From contig NC_086172.1 in NCBI RefSeq assembly GCF_023053635.1, positions 126,145,681 through 126,209,680 on the forward strand: a stretch of DNA of 64,000 nt. Reading direction: 5' to 3'. Of the stretch, positions 21,401 to 32,872 are shown in pieces. Source of the stretch: Elgaria multicarinata webbii. Lineage: Eukaryota > Chordata > Lepidosauria > Squamata > Anguidae. The number at the start of each line of letters is the position of its first letter. Position 1 is the first letter of the stretch. A program made the position numbers and the translations under genes. The notes beneath the pieces are model-generated. The model had not been told where the DNA came from and did no database searches. It was given only the letters and a program-made list of their open reading frames with translations.

Positions 21401-22019
21401 TGCCAGGCTGGTGCCTCATGTCGTGCACTCAGCCGCCACGCTGCTTGCCCCGAACACAGGCAGCCTGGTTTATGCTCGGGCTGTGCCTGGGCCTCTGCTC
21501 CTCCCTGCAGTGGCCAGGCTCAGTGCCCCTTCTTTGCTGGCCTGCCTGGCCTGCAAGCCCCAGAAGGATGTCTCCGCCACCATGGGGTCGTGCTTTGACT
21601 GCTGGGCTGCCCATGCTGGGCTGCTGCTTCTTTTTCCAGAATCTACTCCAGCATTCTCAGGGTAGGGCAGTGGTCCACTCAAGGGTATGTGCCAGGAATT
21701 GTGGGGGAAGGTACCTGGAAGTGTCACCCAGGAAGGAGCTGCCAGTCCAGCTGCACCAGTGGACTCTGCGCCTCAGCCTGATCTGTTCCTGTGCCCGCCC
21801 ACCAGCAACACCAAGTACTTCAGGTGGGGCTGCCAGGAACTGTGGGGGAAGGGGCCTGGAAGGAGGACAACAGCAGCTTGCTCAGAGTGCCACCTCCACC
21901 GTGCCCCTCTGAGAGGTCTACGGGTGGCCGGGAGCCCAGTTGAACATAATGTGCATGGGAAAGGGAGCGGCAACATGTGTTGTGCAGGGCAGAGGGAGAT
22001 ATGGCGATAGCAAGGTGAC
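21401..22019 (+). other. GC-rich stretch, possibly LINE 5' region
   Basis: It contains two imperfect copies, about 140 bp apart, of a phrase like ccaggaactgtgggggaagg (near 21690 and 21833), and leads directly into a LINE endonuclease ORF. It may be the 5' UTR or ORF1 remnant of that LINE. Open frames here lack recognisable domains. Confidence 0.35.
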
Positions 22020-24926
22020 ATGCCATTGCAGGGGAAGGGGGGACACCCCTGCCACCCCAGGGAATTCGGAGAACGAAGCCCCCCCCCCGAACCTTTTCTT
22101 GCTCCTATCCAATGCCAGGTCAGCTAAAAACAAAACAAATATCATCCATGACCTCCTTATAGAGAAGGAGGCCGACCTGGCATGCATCACAGAGACCTGG
22201 CTGGGAGATGACAGTGGCCCAACATGGGCCCAGGCTCTCCCAGCTGTGTACTGTGTTAGTGAACAGGTGAGGGAAATGGGGGGTGGCGGAGTAGCTGTGG
22301 TCTACAAAGACAATCTCAACCTGACCAGAATTCCTGTCTGGGAATTGAATCACATCGACCATGAGTAACTGAGCCTAAAGACCAGGGATAGACTGGGGAT
22401 TCTGTTAGTGTACTGGCCACACCGCTGCCTATCAGACTCCCTGTCTGACCTCGCGGAACTGGTCTCGGAGTTGGTGTTGGAGTCGCCCAGGCTTTTGGTC
22501 CTGGGTGACTTCAACATCCCATTCGAGACCAGTTTGGCAGGTGCAGCTCGGGAATTCATGTCATCCATGACAAACATGGGCCAATCCCAACAGGTCTCTG
22601 GACCCACACATTCCGCATATCACACCCTCAATGCTATTTTCAGCTCCGAACAGATGGATCTGTGGGTGGAGGTGATGAATACCTCTGTGTTGTCATGGAC
22701 AGATAATTTTCTGGTTAGGGTTAGTATCAAAGCTACGATCCGCCCCTGCAGGGTGGCGGACTTATTAAGACGATCCACCCTCAAAGGCTGATGGATCCTC
22801 TTGGATTCCAGATAGCCTTAGAGGGTTCTATGGCTGGTATCGTCGACGATCCTATTGAAGCCCTGGTCAATAGATGGAATCAAGACCTAACTAGGGCTAT
22901 CGACATGATCGCTCCAAACGTCCTCTCCAACCTGCTTCTAACCGGGTGGCTTGGTATACAGAAGATCTTAGGGAGTTGAAGTGGGAAGGGCAATGACTAG
23001 AATGACTATGGTGGAAAACTCAACTCATATCTGACAAGACATGACATAGAGAACATCTTTGTTCCTATGGGGTGGCAATATGTGCAACAAAGAAAGCTTT
23101 CCTCTTTGCACACATTGCATCTGCAAATTCACATCCAGCAGTACTGTTCAGGCTGGTGAGAAGTCTAACTCAGACACCTTCCCCCCTGAACCTGATTTTA
23201 GAGCCTTCTGTAGCTCGCTGTGATGCCTTTAACAATCATTTCACAGATAAAATCTCTTGCGTAACAGCCAACTTAGATACCGTCATTATAGCAGAAGCTG
23301 ATAATGGAGTGTCCAGCAACTCCCCAAGTAGGATTACACTGGATCAGTTTCAGTTGGTGAGTACCAACGACATGGACAAGTTGCTTGGATGAGTGAGGAC
23401 GACGACTTGCCCTCTCGATCCCTGTCCTTCATGGCTGGTCGTCCAGGGTGGAGATGCAGTTGGACAACAACTACAGAATATTATTAATGCATCTCTCAGA
23501 GAGAGGAGTTTTCCATCATGCTTAAAAGAGGCGGTAGCATGGCCACTTCTAAAAAAGCCCTCCCTGGACAATAATAATTACAGACCAGTATCAAATCTTC
23601 CATTTTTCGGCAAAGTGATTGAGAGGGCAGTTGCCTTCGAACTCCAAGCAGTCTTGGATGATGCAGATTTTCTAGACCCATTTCAAACCAGCTTCAGAGC
23701 AGGATACCGAGTTGAGATGGCTATGGTCACCTTAGCGGATGATCTATGCCGGAGTATTGACAGGGGGAATGTGTCTGTGCTGGTACTTTTGGACCTCTCA
23801 GTGGCTTTCGATACTGTCGACCATGATATCCTTCTGGATCATCTGAGGGGACTGGGAATCAGGGGCACTGTGCTTCGGTGGTTCCAGTCCTATCTCTTGG
23901 GCAGGTTCCAGATGGTGATGCCTGGGGGTAGCTGCTCCTCAAAGAAGGAGCTGTCATATGGTGGACCACAAAGTGCTATCCTTTCCCCAATGCTATTTAA
24001 TATTTACATGAAATCGCTGGGAGAGATCATCTGGAGGCATGGGTAGGGTTGCCATACGTCCTGGAAAACCAGGAATGTCCTGATTTCTAGGAGATTCTGA
24101 AATGTCCCAACTGGCGGGGCAAGAATCCTGGATTCCTGGCCCAGCTGGCCGGAGAAATTCTGATCTCCAAATGGTGCCTTGAGCCTGTATAGTGGAGCTG
24201 CGGCAGCAGAGACAAAGACGCATCAATCCGTTGCTTTTTCCAGAGCATCACTGCTCCTCCACAGGCTCATCTGAATCACTCACTGAGACTCACCTTATTG
24301 TGCCTGCGGCTGCGTAGAAGAAAAACAACAATGAGGAAAGGCGCACGTGTTCTCCTCAGGCTACCTGAGTCCCATGCAATGCAAAGGAGTTTGGTGAGCT
24401 TGGCTGGTTGTGGTCAGACCTTTAGAGTAAGTGTGGGGCGGAGCTGCTGGGTTATTTGTGTGGGAAGAAAGAGAGTTTTGTGGGGGACAGGAGCGAGCGA
24501 GTGAGTGAGTGAGTGAGTGAGTGGGGGACAAGGGGGTGAAGGAGAGAAAAGGAGAGAGGGGAGAAAGGAAAGGAAAGTCACTCCCCCCCAAAAAACACCC
24601 TTTAAAAATCCACCTCCTTGGATTTGGGTTGCAAGCCTCAAATCTGTTACTTGGAAGTAAGATGCAGTTAATTTAAGACGTCTGGTTTTATAGTAGTTGA
24701 TGTTTTAATTGAAAAATTGGGCTTCACAAAAATTGGGCTTTCCCTAGATATTTACATATTGCTCAATTTTTTTAAAAAAAAATCCTACCCCCCGCACCCC
24801 CCAAAAAAATTTGTCCCGGTTTTGTGGATTCAGAATATGGCAACCCTAGGCATGGGGTGGGGTGCTATCAGTATGCTCATGACACCCAAATATATTTCTC
24901 TGTGCCTTTGACAACAGTGTCAGCTC
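22020..24926 (+). mobile_element. L2/CR1-group LINE, D-unit copy
   Basis: An endonuclease ORF (LLSNARSAKNKTN, then ACITETWLGDD; 22080-22370) is followed by a broken middle and the reverse transcriptase (23393-24046) with NYRPVSNLP, FRAGYRVEMAM, LLDLSVAFDTVDHDILL and LFNIYMKSLGE. The catalytic YADD is YAHD, just after the inserted hAT element at 24044-24848. Several stops and frameshifts make it inactive. The part from 22806 on is duplicated at 30424; relative to that copy the 3' portion of about 1 kb is missing here. Confidence 0.8.
24044..24848. mobile_element. Non-autonomous hAT transposon, 805 bp
   Basis: Perfect 13 bp terminal repeats TAGGGTTGCCATA and TATGGCAACCCTA are flanked by the identical octamer GGCATGGG at 24036-24043 and 24849-24856. 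Terminal repeats and 8 bp duplication indicate the hAT superfamily. No transposase is inside; it has a (GAGT)n tract near 24500. The paralogous LINE at about 31630 has the empty site, so the insertion postdates (or was not shared by) the D/E duplication. Confidence 0.88.
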
Positions 24927-25092
24927 AGGGGCAAGAAGGTAGCTCAGTGGCTGGAGCACATGCTTTGCATGCAGGAGGTCACTGGTTCAATCCCCGGCTT
25001 ATCTGGGTGGCACGAGGAACGGAATCTGCCTGACACCTTGGAGAGCCACTGCCATTCAGTATACTGACTCAGTATAAGGCAGCTTCCTAATG
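24927..25092 (+). mobile_element. tRNA-derived SINE, D-unit copy
   Basis: An A-box-like TAGCTCAGTGGCTGG and a B-box-like GGTTCAATCCC sit 44 bp apart in a tRNA-like head, followed by a body ending gcagcttcctaatgattaat. A nearly identical copy is at 32708-32872 in the E unit. It is not a tRNA gene: no cloverleaf acceptor stem is evident. Confidence 0.8.
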
Positions 25093-26272
25093 ATTAATAA
25101 ATGGATAAGGTTGCCTGGGACCAGGCCTACTTCTGGACCCTCGGTAAATGCTCTGAGATCCAAGATGGAAGAAAAGGAAGACATCAGCATACCAGTTATA
25201 CTCCGCTGAACTGGACAATAACTCTTCATGATAAACTGCTATTTAAAGTGTGCGAGTGGTGTGTACACACAGCACACGTTTTGGTTTCAAGCCCCTTTCC
25301 AATATGCCTCCCAAACGGGCAGGGTGGCAAGAAGGAGAGAAGGAAGGCTCCATGCCCCCCCCTACCAAGAGGCCTTTTCAATGTCACTGTTTCTTCTTCA
25401 CCTGATGAAGAACACCCAGATGGATCAGTGGTTTTGGCTGAGTTTCTCATTAGCCACTGTTTATCTTGCCTGACGGCTGGCCATTGTTCACATAGTTACC
25501 ACTTCATCATCTAAGCAACCTCAGGAATGGGGGCTGGTCAGGGCCATGAGTCCTGGTTGCCCTCAACTAATCTCAATTTTGTCCGCCATATTCCTGGGAT
25601 AAGGAAGTTGGCAACACCTTGTCACTCAGCCAGATGTCCAGTTTCCTGAAGTTGGCATTTGCAGCCGGACAGTACCAAGGCCCTATGCCCAGTGTGCTTT
25701 GCAATATGGGAGAGGCAAGTGACAGAATGAGTACCAATGAGTAGGTAGGGAAATCAGCTTTTTTCAGAGCTGAGAGAGGAGCTTCAGACCCTGCAGCCCA
25801 TCCTAGTCAATCAACAGCTTGAATACTGGGTGATACTGCACCATGGGGGGCAATCCACATGGACCTTAGAAGGTAAGCTGGCTTCCCCATCACTTGCTGC
25901 CATGTGGAAAGGGGTTTGCAGGTAACATGGTATCCTTCCATGTTTGAAGGATGCTGAAAGAGGTAGGATTAACTGAGGGCGATGTTAGGGCCTTTCAATT
26001 ATTTGATGCTCAGTTAATCACAGAGCAGTACTGCACCAGGCCAGAGAGGCTGAGGCGCTATGGTAATGCCAGTGGTGAGCCGTTGGATAGAGACAGTCTC
26101 AACTTATAGCAAATTCCCTATTAATAAATGCAAAATTTGGAAACAAGTTGCATTAAAAGAATAGCTTTGAAAATAATTTTAAGAATGCACAATCAAATGC
26201 ATTTTTGCACCCTTCTCTTGATTATTTCCTGGATACACGTTTGACACAGTCTGTAAAGGTCACTTTTGCGAT
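25093..26272. repeat. 3'-flank module of ADAM D
   Basis: The first 350 bp recur at 32873-33270 (E unit); the section 25435-26060 recurs at 38700-39335 (downstream of F). No domains are recognisable in its short frames. The last 170 bp match the flanks just past the stops of C, E and F. Confidence 0.6.
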
Positions 26273-28465
26273 CTACTGCTGAGTTTCTTCCAGGTTTGAT
26301 TCAGCTGGACGGTATCTTGCCCTCAGTCTTCTAAACCGTTGTTTTAGTCCTTTCCTGTAGTACACAGCCAGGCCGATATTAATAGCAGCAGAAGTAAGGA
26401 AAAATACAGTTCCTGCAATAATTGCCCCTTTGGAAAAACTCATGACACGCTTCTTTGGTGGAGGCGGCCCACTGTCAGTGCTGCCACCAAGGCCTTTTTT
26501 TGAGCAGTCTGGAGGGGTCCAGCCATAATCACAGTGACAATGTTTGTGGTTGTTGCATATTCCGTGATTATGGCACTTTCTGACATCACAATCATACTTC
26601 AAAAGGGACACATTTGTGCATTGTCCATCAATACACATCATGTCAGTGCCACAAGGAGTGCCATCTCTCACTGCTCCGATATCAGCTAGTCCCATTCCAC
26701 TATGGTAGTCTGTACCCCAACACAGCCTAGTGCTAAGGGCCGTTTGTATTACGGTATTGTGTTCTTCCAAAGAAGGCAATTTATCAATATTTTCACACTG
26801 GATTCGGCCACACAGGATGTTCTTGGCATCACATTTCCTGAAAGCCCCATGTGTAAGGCCACAGTTGCCAAAGCGGTCACCTTGGACATTCATTTTTTCA
26901 AAACAAGCATTTGAAGCAACTGTCGCTTTGTTGCCAAAGATCATTTTGCACTGCCCATTGTGAGTAGTGCAATTTCCATGATAACAGTATGCACCGTCAT
27001 TGCATGGAGCACCATCTTGCACATAAAGATCTTCAGGACACTCCTCGGAAGTCCCATTGCAGTACTCGGGGAGATCACAGACGCCAGTCTGCCGTCTACA
27101 GAGCGTTCGTGCTGGGAGATATTGACACTTGGCACAGCACTGTCCAAAAGCGCAAGAGGTGCCTGAATGGAACTGACAATTGGATTGGCAACAGGGATCC
27201 GACTCACATTGCGTTTCTGAACCACAGTCACATTGCTCTCCATGTTCCACGACTTCGTTGCCACAGTATTTGAATTTAATTTTTTTATCAGGGTCTGGTG
27301 GAATTAACAAGCAAGCGGTGTTCCTTTTTGCAAAATACTCCTTATAACTGCAATTGCTAAACCTATCTGTGTTTGCTTGATATGTAGCCATAATGCACTT
27401 CTTTCGACTACAAGTACAGTAATTTTCATCATGAGACATGCCAAGAACATGTCCTAGTTCATGGGCAAATGTGACAGCAAAAGAGAACAAACTGGAAGTC
27501 ATAAATGATTCAACAGCAGATGCCCAGTCAGTGCTACAAATTGTTCCTACGAATGCTAATCCAAGTGTAATTCCAAAATTCTTATATGCAAACAAGTGAC
27601 CAACATCATTCTCTAAGCGTTTGACTAATGAAACTTTTCTCCACTTATTGAAAGCCCCAAGTGTGTGACCTATGCTGTCAGAAATGTTTATGAGGTTCTT
27701 TGCAGACCAGATCTCCAGACCAACTAGAGTCAACTGAACAGAAAGTGGGTCATACAATGAGTTTCCAAGATGGATGACATTCAGAACTTGTAAGGTGATA
27801 AAGCTTTCATTTTTGCCAAACTGAACATATCGCTCATGCTCTACCACAATTGCAACCTCTGCATACCTGATGTGTGACCACCACTCTGTTTCAGGAACAC
27901 TTTGGGCTGCTACATTATCTACGTTCTGGATCATGGCTTTTTGACGTCTTTGGTTCTCCTCTGTTAACCCACACCTCATGCGGACTGCACCCTCTTTTTC
28001 TTCCAACCGATACACCACATGTTGAAAGGTAGGAGATGCCTGGACAGGTTCTATTTCGTAGCTCCCGTTTTCTAATTGAAAGAGACCCCTGAGTCCCCCT
28101 GAACAAGTGCTGAGGGTGACCAGAGAGGAGGGTTTACCTTGTACAAAGCCACGGTAGAAACAGTCATCCCTGATGAAAGGATAGTCCACCTGGAGTTCCC
28201 CCTCCTTACTATAGGTGAAGACGGGGAAGTGTTTAGGGACAAATCCCTTCTTCTGCCTGAGGTGCACCATATGGCCCTCCCCCTCAAGCTGTAGTAGGTA
28301 GGTGACATCCTGGGGTTCCCATCCTCCATATTTGGGGGTCAGTTTCCTTGGGATGGTCACCTCATACGAAGCATACTTAAAACCCTGGGGAATCTTATGA
28401 GCAGTCATGTCAGCTAGGATACTTCTCAAGAACCAAATGAGAAGACATGAGAAACCTCTAGTCAT
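26273..28465 (-). CDS. ADAM copy D, ADAM20/21-like membrane metalloprotease
   Basis: Single-exon ADAM of 730 residues from the ATG in GGAAAATGAC (an in-frame ATG at 28492 is possible). Signal peptide MTRGFSCLLIWFLRSILA, prodomain with Cys165, zinc motif HELGHVLGMSHD from residue 335, Met-turn CIMAT, disintegrin loop CRRQTGVCDLPEYC, cysteine-rich region, EGF-like module, one membrane span and a basic 25-residue tail ending NLEETQQ. All catalytic residues are present. It is very close to C, E and F over the prodomain and C-terminal half, but differs in the protease domain (for example GITLGLAF where C has GHRLGLAF). It shares the ALSTRLCWGTDYHSGMGLAD segment with F only. Likely an active sperm-type surface protease; substrate unknown. 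Confidence 0.93.
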   Translation of the reverse strand: MTRGFSCLLIWFLRSILADMTAHKIPQGFKYASYEVTIPRKLTPKYGGWEPQDVTYLLQLEGEGHMVHLRQKKGFVPKHFPVFTYSKEGELQVDYPFIRDDCFYRGFVQGKPSSLVTLSTCSGGLRGLFQLENGSYEIEPVQASPTFQHVVYRLEEKEGAVRMRCGLTEENQRRQKAMIQNVDNVAAQSVPETEWWSHIRYAEVAIVVEHERYVQFGKNESFITLQVLNVIHLGNSLYDPLSVQLTLVGLEIWSAKNLINISDSIGHTLGAFNKWRKVSLVKRLENDVGHLFAYKNFGITLGLAFVGTICSTDWASAVESFMTSSLFSFAVTFAHELGHVLGMSHDENYCTCSRKKCIMATYQANTDRFSNCSYKEYFAKRNTACLLIPPDPDKKIKFKYCGNEVVEHGEQCDCGSETQCESDPCCQSNCQFHSGTSCAFGQCCAKCQYLPARTLCRRQTGVCDLPEYCNGTSEECPEDLYVQDGAPCNDGAYCYHGNCTTHNGQCKMIFGNKATVASNACFEKMNVQGDRFGNCGLTHGAFRKCDAKNILCGRIQCENIDKLPSLEEHNTVIQTALSTRLCWGTDYHSGMGLADIGAVRDGTPCGTDMMCIDGQCTNVSLLKYDCDVRKCHNHGICNNHKHCHCDYGWTPPDCSKKGLGGSTDSGPPPPKKRVMSFSKGAIIAGTVFFLTSAAINIGLAVYYRKGLKQRFRRLRARYRPAESNLEETQQ

Positions 28466-28586
28466 TTTCCTCCAATGTACGTCCACTGGCATCACATCCC
28501 CACAAGGGAAGCCCGCTTGCAGCTGTTGACAAGGTGGAATGAGCCTGTCTGTAGTTAGCAGTGGAGGAGGAGGAGGATTCTACACA

Positions 28587-28660
28587 TAGCAACTATCTAT
28601 GAGCTTCCTTTGGAATGGGGGAGGAGCTTGGAAGATCAAGAATGGAACAGAATGGCAGAG
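28587..28660 (-). promoter_or_regulatory. Conserved ADAM promoter module, copy D
   Basis: GTTGCTATG lies 122 bp upstream of the ATG with the box ttcctttggaatgggggagg beside it. The intervening (GGA)n has five units here. A MITE has landed just distal to the module at 28702. Confidence 0.6.
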
Positions 28661-28701
28661 TTATGGTGGGAATGAAATGATCCCCCAGAAGTGGCTGGCT
28701 A

Positions 28702-29172
28702 AGGCCTTAGCTAGACTGGGTTTTATCTCGGGGTGAACCCCAGGATCATCCCTGTGTGTCCACATGATGCACAGGGGATCCCAGGATCAGGGGGATGATC
28801 CCTCACTTGCCCTAGGATAGATCCCTTTCCTTTAGGCCCACTTTTTCCCAGGCTGAGCCCAAGACCGCGGAACGTGTGGCCCGTTGCCACTGTTTGACCT
28901 GGCTATGCGCGATTACTTGCACGGAGCCTTGAGCCATGCACGGGGCGCAGGGCTCCTCAGGAGCACTGCTCCCATCGGGGGTAAGGTGGGAGGAGCGGGA
29001 AAAGTAGTTTTCTCTGTCTTCTTTAAAAATTAAAAAAAATTGGCAGGCACAACACTCCTCTTCCTGAGGTCGTCGCGCCTCACGTGTAAATGGAGGAGGG
29101 ATCTCATGTTAATTGCAACGCAAGATCTTCCCTCCTCCATCATGTGATAAAAGGTAGGTCTAGCTAAGGCCT
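28702..29172. mobile_element. MITE, 471 bp, in the D promoter flank
   Basis: Terminal repeats AGGCCTTAGCTAGAC and GTCTAGCTAAGGCCT enclose a GC-rich body with no transposase. TA dinucleotides flank both ends, which fits a TA (or TWA) target. Copies C, E and F run straight through this point (ggctggctaaaagggctacc in C). Superfamily is uncertain: Tc1/mariner- or Harbinger-like. Confidence 0.75.
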
Positions 29173-29232
29173 TAAAGTGATACCAAGTAATGAGAACTTA
29201 TTATGGAGGCATTCCACCTCACTGATGGTTTT

Positions 29233-29520
29233 AGGTAAGAACATGAGAACATCAGAAAAGCCATGCTGGATCAGGCCAAGGGTCCATCTAGTCCAGCACT
29301 CTGTTCACACAGTGGCCAACCAGCTGTTGACCAGGAAACCACAAGTAGGATATGAAAGCAACAGCACCCTCACACCCACGTACCCCAATAACTTGTATAT
29401 AAATGTTTACTGCATCTGATTTTGGAGGTAGCACATTGCCCTCAGGACTAGTAGCCATTGGTAGCCTTCACCTCAAGGCATTCACCCAACCCCCTTTTAC
29501 AGGTAAAAGTAAACTCCTTT
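29233..29520 (-). mobile_element. CR1-like LINE 3' end upstream of ADAM D
   Basis: Orthologous to the insertion at 19089-19340 by position and sequence within the duplicated flank. Confidence 0.65.
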
Positions 29521-30423
29521 AATGGTAAAGTTATACTCCTCTGACCTTGCCACTAGAAAATTCTATGTATATTGGTAAGGCATTTCATGTTGAAACTAGG
29601 ATGCATGTGCCAATTGCTGGCCTTCCTTTGGTTGAGAAGAGGTGATTTAGTGCTCATCAATAGTAAATGTGAAATGTCCAGATGTATGGAAATACTTTCA
29701 ACTTGTCAAAAATGACTTGAGCGGCAATTTTAGAAGCATTATTTATTTCCTTTCTATACCGTCCAATGACTGGAGCTCCCTTTTTCCTTTTTCTGTGATT
29801 GGCAACTCCAAGTGAACTGACTCCCAGTAAAACACATGCAATTGCCTTGGTCAGTTCAGGAAATAAGCCTGTGATGAAGGCTGAAAATCCCTTCTACCTA
29901 TGTAAATACCTGAAAGGTTGTCTGCCCCCACATACAACCATTAGGCCACTGCGATAATCAGGAGAGGCCACGCTGTGCAGAGCCACATCTGGCACCCACA
30001 GAGCAGCCGGTCTTCTCTGTGGTAGCACCCTCCCTCTGGAACGACCTCCCCTCTGCAATACATCAGGCACCAATGTTCATGTGCTTTTTTTGATGGTTAG
30101 TAAAAACCTACTTGCTTCTCCTGGCTTTCCCCCACCCCCAACTCATCTAACTGCTTCTATGCATTGGATGATGCACTGTTCTGTAGTTTGTCATGAAGCG
30201 CTTCAGCATTTTAAAATGGTAAGTAGTTCGCAAATGTTTTAAAATAAATAATAAATAGATCCAATTTGCAGGATCTTGTCACTGCTTTCAGTTAAAAGAA
30301 AATAATAATCTTGGGTGATACAAACATGGGCCTCTTGCTTGGACCTTAGAGATATTGTACATGACGTCTGCTATCACCAGAACTTCGGATCCTAGAGGTA
30401 CTGTATTAGGTGTTTGCTCTCAG

Positions 30424-32630
30424 CCTTAGAGGGTTCTATGGCTGGTATCATTGACGATCTTGTTGAAGCCCTGGTCAATAGATGGAATCAAGACCTAACT
30501 AGGGCTATCAGCATGATCGCTCCAAACGTCCTCTCCAACCTGCTTCTAACTGAGCGTCTTGGTGTACAGAAGTTCTCAGGGAGTTGAAGTGGGAAGGACA
30601 ACAACTAGAACGTAGATGGCAGACAACTCAACTCATATTTGACAAGACACGACATAGAGAAAATCTTCGTTCCTATGGGATAGCAACAATACATGCAGCG
30701 AAGAAAGCTTTCTTCTCTGCATGCATTACATTTGCAAATTTGCATCTAGCAGAACTGTTCAGGCTGGTGAGAGGCCTAACTCAGAAACCTTCCCCCCCTT
30801 AACCCAGTTTCAGAGCCTTCCGTAGTTTGCTGTGATGCCTTTAACAATCATTTCACAGATAAAATCTCTTGCATAAGAGCCTACTTAGATACCGTCATTA
30901 TAGCAGAAGCTGATAATGGAGTCTCCAGCAACTCCCCAAGTAGGATTACACTGGATCAGTTTCAGTTGGTGAGTACCGACAACATGGACAAGCTGCTTGG
31001 ATGAGTGAAGACGACGACTTGCCCTCTCGATCCCTGTCCTTCATGGCTGGTTGTCCAGGGTGGAGATGCAGTTGGACAACAACTACAGAATATTATTAAT
31101 GCATCTCTCAGAGAGAGGAGTTTTCCATCATGCTTAAAAGAGGCGGTAGCATGGCCACTTCTAAAAAAGCCCTCCCTGGACAATAATAATTACAGACCAG
31201 TATCAAATCTTCCATTTTTGGGCAACGTGATCAAGAGGGCAGTTGCCTTCGAACTCCAAGCAGTCTTGGATGATGCAGATTTTCTAGACCCATTTCAAAC
31301 CAGCTTCAGAGCAGGATACCGAGTTGAGATGGCTATGGTCACCTTAGCGGATGATCTATGCCAGAGTATTGACAGGGGGAGTGTGTCTGTGCTGGTACTT
31401 TTGGACCTCTCAGTGGCTTTCAATACCGTCGACCATGGTATCCTTCTGGATCATCTGAGGGGACTGGGAATCAGGGGCACTGTGCTTCGGTGGTTCCAGT
31501 CCTATCTCTCTGGGAGGTTCCAGATGGTGATGCCTGGGAATAGCTGTCATATGGTGTACCACAAGGTGCTATCCTATCCCCAATGCTATTTAATATTTAC
31601 ATGAAACTGCTGGGAGAGATCATCCGGAGGCATGGCTGGGATGCTATCAGTATGTCAATGACACCCAAATATACGTCTCTATGCCTTCGACAACAGCATC
31701 AGCTAAGTATACTGTATCTCCTCTGAATGAATGCGTGAAGGCAGTAATGGGCTGGATGAGGAAAAACAAACTGAAGCTGAATCCAGACACGACAGAGGTG
31801 TTTGCTGTGAAAGGCCATAACTTGGGTTTGGAGGAATGTCAACCAGATCTGGATGGGGTTACACTCTCCCTAAAAGACTATGTTCACAGCTTGCGGGTGC
31901 TTCTGGATCCGTCGCATCAAATGACAGCCCAGATAAATGCGGTAGCCAGGAGAGCCAACTATCAGCTTCGGCAGATACGCCAGCTGCACCCCTTCCTAGA
32001 GTCGGAAGTCTTAAGGACGGTAGTGCATGCACTGATAACTTCGAGGCTTGATTTCCGCAATGCACTCTACATAGGGCTTCCTTTGTGCCTAGTCCAGAAA
32101 CTTCAGCTAGTTCAAAATATGGCAGCCAGGCTGGTCACTGGTACACCTAGGGGAGACCACATTACAACAGTTTTAAAATCTCTTCACTGGCTGCCAATTA
32201 GTTTCTGGGTGAAGTATAAAGTGTTGGTTATCACCTTTAAAGCCCTACATGGTTTGGTTCCAGGCTACCTGCGGGATCTCCTTCTCCCGTACAATCCGCC
32301 CCGCACACTCAGTCCTCTGGGAAGAATTTACTCCAGTCAACAAAAGCAAGGCTGACAACTATTACCCAGAGGACCTTTTCCTCAGCCGCTCCCAGATTGT
32401 GGAATGGCTTGCTGGGAGAGATTTGTCACCTTAACAGTCTTTCGAAATATAAGAAAGCCATGAAGACTGATTTCTTCCAGCAGGCCTACCCAGTTGATTT
32501 TTAAGATGTCTTTTTAATAATGTGCTGCATTTAATAATGTATTAATATTAAATGTTTTAATTAGTTATATGTATTTTATGGTGTTTGCATTTGTGTTGTT
32601 GATCCAGAGGGAGAGGCAAGTAACAAATAG
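30424..32630 (+). mobile_element. L2/CR1-group LINE, E-unit copy
   Basis: 5'-truncated at the duplication junction. The reverse transcriptase is at 31005-31600, the catalytic YADD reads YVND near 31655, and the C-terminal part (31681-32355) includes NKLKLNPDTTEV, SLKDYVHSLRVLLDPS and LHWLPISFWVKYKVL. It keeps the uninterrupted site where the D-unit copy has a hAT. It ends with a (GAT)n tail. Confidence 0.8.
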
Positions 32631-32682
32631 ATGATGATGATGATGATGATGATGATGGTGGTGATGATGATGATGATGATGT
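32631..32682. repeat. (GAT)n microsatellite
   Basis: A nearly pure GAT/GGT tract directly after the LINE 3' end, likely grown from its tail. Confidence 0.85.
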
Positions 32683-32707
32683 GGTGGCACCTTGCAAACC
32701 TGGGCTG

Positions 32708-32872
32708 AGGGGCAAGAAGGTAGCTCAGTGGCTGGAGCACATGCTTTGCATGCAGGAGGTCACTGGTTCAATCCCCGGCTTATCTGGGTGGCACGAGGAA
32801 CGGAATCTGCCTGACACCTTGGAGAGCCACTGCCATTCAGTATACTGACTCAGTATAAGGCAGCTTCCTAAC
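32708..32872 (+). mobile_element. tRNA-derived SINE, E-unit copy
   Basis: Nearly identical to 24927-25092, including both internal promoter boxes. Confidence 0.8.

Larger units (their letters stand above)
22806..30422. repeat. Segmental duplication, D unit
   Basis: LINE, SINE, 3' flank, ADAM D and 5' flank appear in the same order as in 30424-37065. Differences are the hAT at 24044, the MITE at 28702, loss of the LINE 3' part here, and a loss of about 600 bp in the 3' flank of the E unit. The two units are directly abutted at about 30423. Confidence 0.8.

Noticed and set aside
21230-21912. Plus-strand ORFs of 120-170 residues in GC-rich DNA
   Set aside because: No recognisable domains, several overlapping frames open at once because of high GC, and location between an LTR-like fossil and a LINE.
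24927-25092. tRNA gene
   Set aside because: A- and B-box-like sequences are present, but there is no plausible cloverleaf, and a second copy exists at 32708 within a duplicated SINE body.
25101-25514. Gene in the duplicated 3' flank (frame starting MDKVAWDQAYFW, repeated at 32882)
   Set aside because: Both copies are open over only part of the stretch, differ by frame-changing indels near the C run, and lack recognisable domains.
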